The notes beneath the pieces are model-generated. The model ran no database searches, had not been told where the DNA came from, and saw only the letters and a list, made by a program, of their open reading frames with translations. Made by a program: the position numbers and the translations under genes. This document shows, piece after piece, positions 61,650 through 64,000 of a stretch of 64,000 bases of DNA. Every line of letters begins with the position of its first letter. Position 1 is the first letter of the stretch. Source of the DNA: Saprospiraceae bacterium (GTDB lineage Bacteria > Bacteroidota > Bacteroidia > Chitinophagales > Saprospiraceae); the NCBI GenBank assembly GCA_029251525.1, contig JAQXDE010000039.1, positions 22,968 through 86,967 on the forward strand, written 5' to 3'.

Positions 61650-64000
61650 CTAAGGTCTAATTTTTTTCTCTTTCACGTGTTCATCCATCCATTCAGTCAT
61701 TTCCCAAAGCATGTGCATGATTGATTCACGAGCTTGATAACCATGACTTTCATGTGGCAGCATGACAAGTCGAACGGTTGCTCCATGACCTTTAAGTGCA
61801 GCATAAAAACGCTCACTTTGCATGGGATAAGTTCCAGCATTATTATCTGCATTTCCATGAATCAAGAGGAGTGGATCTTTTATTTTATTGGCATGAACGA
61901 AAGGAGACATATTAAAATAAGTTTCAGGAGTTTCCCAAAAAGTTCGTTCCTCTGATTGAAAACCAAAAGGAGTTAAAGTTCGATTATAAGCACCGCTTCT
62001 TGCAATTCCTGCGGCGAATAAATTAGAATGAGCTAACAAGTTTGCTGTCATAAATGCACCATAAGAGTGCCCTCCAACCACTAATCGATTTTTATCTGCG
62101 ATGCCCATCTCAACAATTTTACTAACTGCAGCTTCTGCATCCATCACTAGTTGTTCTCTAAATTTTTCATTCGGCTCTTCATCTCCTTCACCAATAATCG
62201 GCATTCCGAAATCATCAAAAACGGCATAACCTTGTGTCACCCAAAATATTGGTGATGCCCAATACAGGCGAGTAAATTCGTAAGGCGAATCATTTACTTG
62301 ACTAGCAGCATTGGCACTTTTATATTCACGTGGATATGCCCACATGAGCACAGGTAATCTGCCATCTTTATTTGGATCATAATCTGCTGGAGTGTACATT
62401 GTGCCTGTTAGTTCAATACCATCTTTACGATTATATTTGACTAATTCTTTTTTTACCCCTGTTAATGATTGGTATGGGTTTTTAAAAAAAGTGAGTTGTT
62501 GATTTTCTTTAGAATTAATGTCTTTGATAAAATAATTGGGCGGCTCTTCTTTCGACTCTCGACGAGTTAAAATAATTCCTTTTTCAATATCCAAAACCTC
62601 AATTGGAATTTCATAATAAGGAGCTGCTGACCTCCACAGTCGAGTTGACTTTTTTGTTGATAAATCAAATTTATCAACAAAAGGACGATTGCCTTCAGGT
62701 GATGCACCTTGCCCTGAAAGGTAAAGTGTTTTTCCTTCATCATGTGTAAGAAGTACACCTCTACCATATTGATTTCGGTGAGTTTCAAATCCTCCTGGAC
62801 TATTATATCTATCTTCCCAAGAACGATCAAAGATGAGTTTTTTACCTTCGCTTGTATCAGCTGGGTTCCAACTACTAGTTATTTCTCGACGTGTTTCCCA
62901 TTCCCATTCAGAAGTCATTGCGAGCTGGTCATTTCCCCAAGTTATTCCACCGTATCTTAATTCAAAATTAAGTCCTTCTTGCGCTTTATCCTTGAATGGA
63001 GCGGTTTTAAAAAACATTTTATCTCGTACCTTTGCTTCTTTTTTTGGATCACCTCCATCTTGTGCCTCTACCCAATAGATAGTGGCAGGAACATCTGCTC
63101 GCCAAGTGAAATTACGTGGGCCAATTCGAGTTGCGCCGAAACCTTTTGGAATATGTTCAGCGGAAGGAATCTGGGCTAACTTTGTCACATCATTTCCATC
63201 CTTATCATAGATATCTATATCAAAAGGAAATCGAGAAAATGGCACGATGTAAGAAAAAGGTCGTTGAACCGTATAAATCATGACATAGTTTCCATCAGGA
63301 GAAGTGCTCATTCCTTTGATGATTCCGGTCTTTCCAAAAGGCTGAACTTTATCTGTTTCAAGATTGATTTTTATTAATTCTGACATGGTATAATATTCAA
63401 ATAAAGTTTCATCATGTCTATTTTTCAATAAATCTTGGTAAGTTCTAACGGGTGCAGATTTGCCATCATTGGATTGGATAGTTGGTCCAATTGGTCTGAT
63501 ATTTTCTTTTGGCGTTTCTCCTCGATTAGTATTTATTTTTTTATAAATAATAGTTTGACTATCCGAAAACCATGAGTATGGTAAACTACTCATGGCATCA
63601 TTCACATTTGCTTCTGTTAACTTTTTAGCTTGAGCATTTGTCAAATCAGCAGTCCATAATTCTAATCCAATTTCTTTGGTGATGGTAAACACTATTTTTA
63701 AACCATCAGGAGACCAACTTACATTTTCAATTTTTGGATTGGTAGGAAGACCTTTGATTTCAGTTTCCACATTTCCATTCACGGTTTTCATTTTCATACT
63801 ATTGAAATGAGAGGAACGGCTTGAACTATTAGTTCGTGGATTGATTCTAATACCAGCGAGGCGTAATTCTTCCTGAGCTATCTCTTCAATTGAAGGTAAA
63901 CTAGCTCGGCCTAACAGTAACATTATATTTCCGGCTGGACTTAAACTTGCGGCTGGTGTCGGTGGGGCATCGATTAAATCTGCAATTGCTTTCGGAGGCA
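61650..64000 (-). CDS. S9-family serine peptidase (glutamyl/prolyl oligopeptidase type), N-terminus outside window
   Basis: A minus-strand frame that stays open to the right edge, so the true start is beyond 64000. In-frame codons upstream of the first internal Met (63923) read PPKAIADLIDAPPTPAASLS, which is conserved in secreted S9 glutamyl-type peptidases, so that Met is not the start. About 783 residues are visible. A beta-propeller occupies the first ~500. The catalytic domain has the nucleophile motif GGHSYGAF, the acid in HGNADNNAGT and the base in LPHESHGYQ. It probably digests peptides in the periplasm. The homologous start usually carries a signal peptide, not seen here. Confidence 0.93.
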   Translation of the reverse strand, partial: PPKAIADLIDAPPTPAASLSPAGNIMLLLGRASLPSIEEIAQEELRLAGIRINPRTNSSSRSSHFNSMKMKTVNGNVETEIKGLPTNPKIENVSWSPDGLKIVFTITKEIGLELWTADLTNAQAKKLTEANVNDAMSSLPYSWFSDSQTIIYKKINTNRGETPKENIRPIGPTIQSNDGKSAPVRTYQDLLKNRHDETLFEYYTMSELIKINLETDKVQPFGKTGIIKGMSTSPDGNYVMIYTVQRPFSYIVPFSRFPFDIDIYDKDGNDVTKLAQIPSAEHIPKGFGATRIGPRNFTWRADVPATIYWVEAQDGGDPKKEAKVRDKMFFKTAPFKDKAQEGLNFELRYGGITWGNDQLAMTSEWEWETRREITSSWNPADTSEGKKLIFDRSWEDRYNSPGGFETHRNQYGRGVLLTHDEGKTLYLSGQGASPEGNRPFVDKFDLSTKKSTRLWRSAAPYYEIPIEVLDIEKGIILTRRESKEEPPNYFIKDINSKENQQLTFFKNPYQSLTGVKKELVKYNRKDGIELTGTMYTPADYDPNKDGRLPVLMWAYPREYKSANAASQVNDSPYEFTRLYWASPIFWVTQGYAVFDDFGMPIIGEGDEEPNEKFREQLVMDAEAAVSKIVEMGIADKNRLVVGGHSYGAFMTANLLAHSNLFAAGIARSGAYNRTLTPFGFQSEERTFWETPETYFNMSPFVHANKIKDPLLLIHGNADNNAGTYPMQSERFYAALKGHGATVRLVMLPHESHGYQARESIMHMLWEMTEWMDEHVKEKKIRP

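Overview
This is an AT-rich stretch of a Bacteroidota chromosome, probably from the Saprospiria/Saprospiraceae side of the phylum (the exact family is inference). The phylum call rests on several features: type IX secretion (T9SS) sorting domains of both types, a PorP/SprF protein, a fused MurF-alanine racemase, a fused E1 alpha/beta 2-oxoacid dehydrogenase, paired OmpH proteins, GSCFA and DUF3078 proteins, a KirBac-type channel, no obvious Shine-Dalgarno sites, and promoters of the Bacteroidota TAnnTTTG type. No CRISPR array, prophage, transposase or rRNA operon is visible.

Layout. 1-3.6 kb: a lipoprotein running off the left edge, ligA, and a T9SS cargo protein with a CxxCH motif. 4-12.5 kb: a large CotH-kinase surface protein with a TTG start, a Kir channel, an LpxD-like acyltransferase, polA and a DUF3078 outer-membrane protein. 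12.6-13.0 kb: a decayed ECF sigma factor. 13.3-20 kb: an M28 peptidase, hpt, an alpha/beta hydrolase, tRNA-Gln and secA. 20-23.7 kb: a lipoprotein/T9SS-B pair and a small TPR-like membrane protein ending in an 8-bp microsatellite. 23.9-31 kb: a SWIM-SNF2 ATPase, an acyl-CoA dehydrogenase, a helical-repeat protein and a mevalonate-kinase-like GHMP kinase. 31.3-36.8 kb: murF-alr, a biotin carrier protein, two small AtpI/AtpZ-type membrane proteins, a bactofilin and PorP/SprF. 37-39.4 kb: a two-gene operon joining a cytoplasmic trypsin-like protease to a partner; both carry what look like YbjN-type domains. 39.5-43.2 kb: GSCFA, a PagL-like lipid A deacylase and two OmpH chaperones. 43.2-47.4 kb: a cyclase, an FAD lactone oxidase and a PLP enzyme, followed by a dienelactone hydrolase broken by one in-frame TAG. 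47.8-54 kb: E1, a TlpA thioredoxin, a flavin reductase, a YbhN/MprF-type membrane protein and an orphan VWA protein. 54-57.7 kb: carbamoyltransferase, SGNH hydrolase, DUF5989 and SxtJ, a cassette related to sxtI/J/K of saxitoxin clusters. 58-64 kb: a DUF1080 lipoprotein divergent from a PVC-type cytochrome lipoprotein, then an S9 peptidase running off the right edge.

Most of the window is housekeeping (DNA replication and repair, protein export, peptidoglycan, lipid A, central metabolism) mixed with envelope proteins. The best candidates for undescribed biology are the protease/YbjN-like operon and the carbamoyltransferase-SGNH-DUF5989-SxtJ cassette. Two gene ruins (sigma factor, dienelactone hydrolase), a small hairpin repeat in 5' leaders and a perfect 25-bp hairpin are further structural signals. 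Several likely gene starts lie inside the longest open frames (20266, 21053, 33806, 43243, 50615, 57724), and three coding stretches (1-490, 54617-54766 and the extension to 64000) are easily missed.
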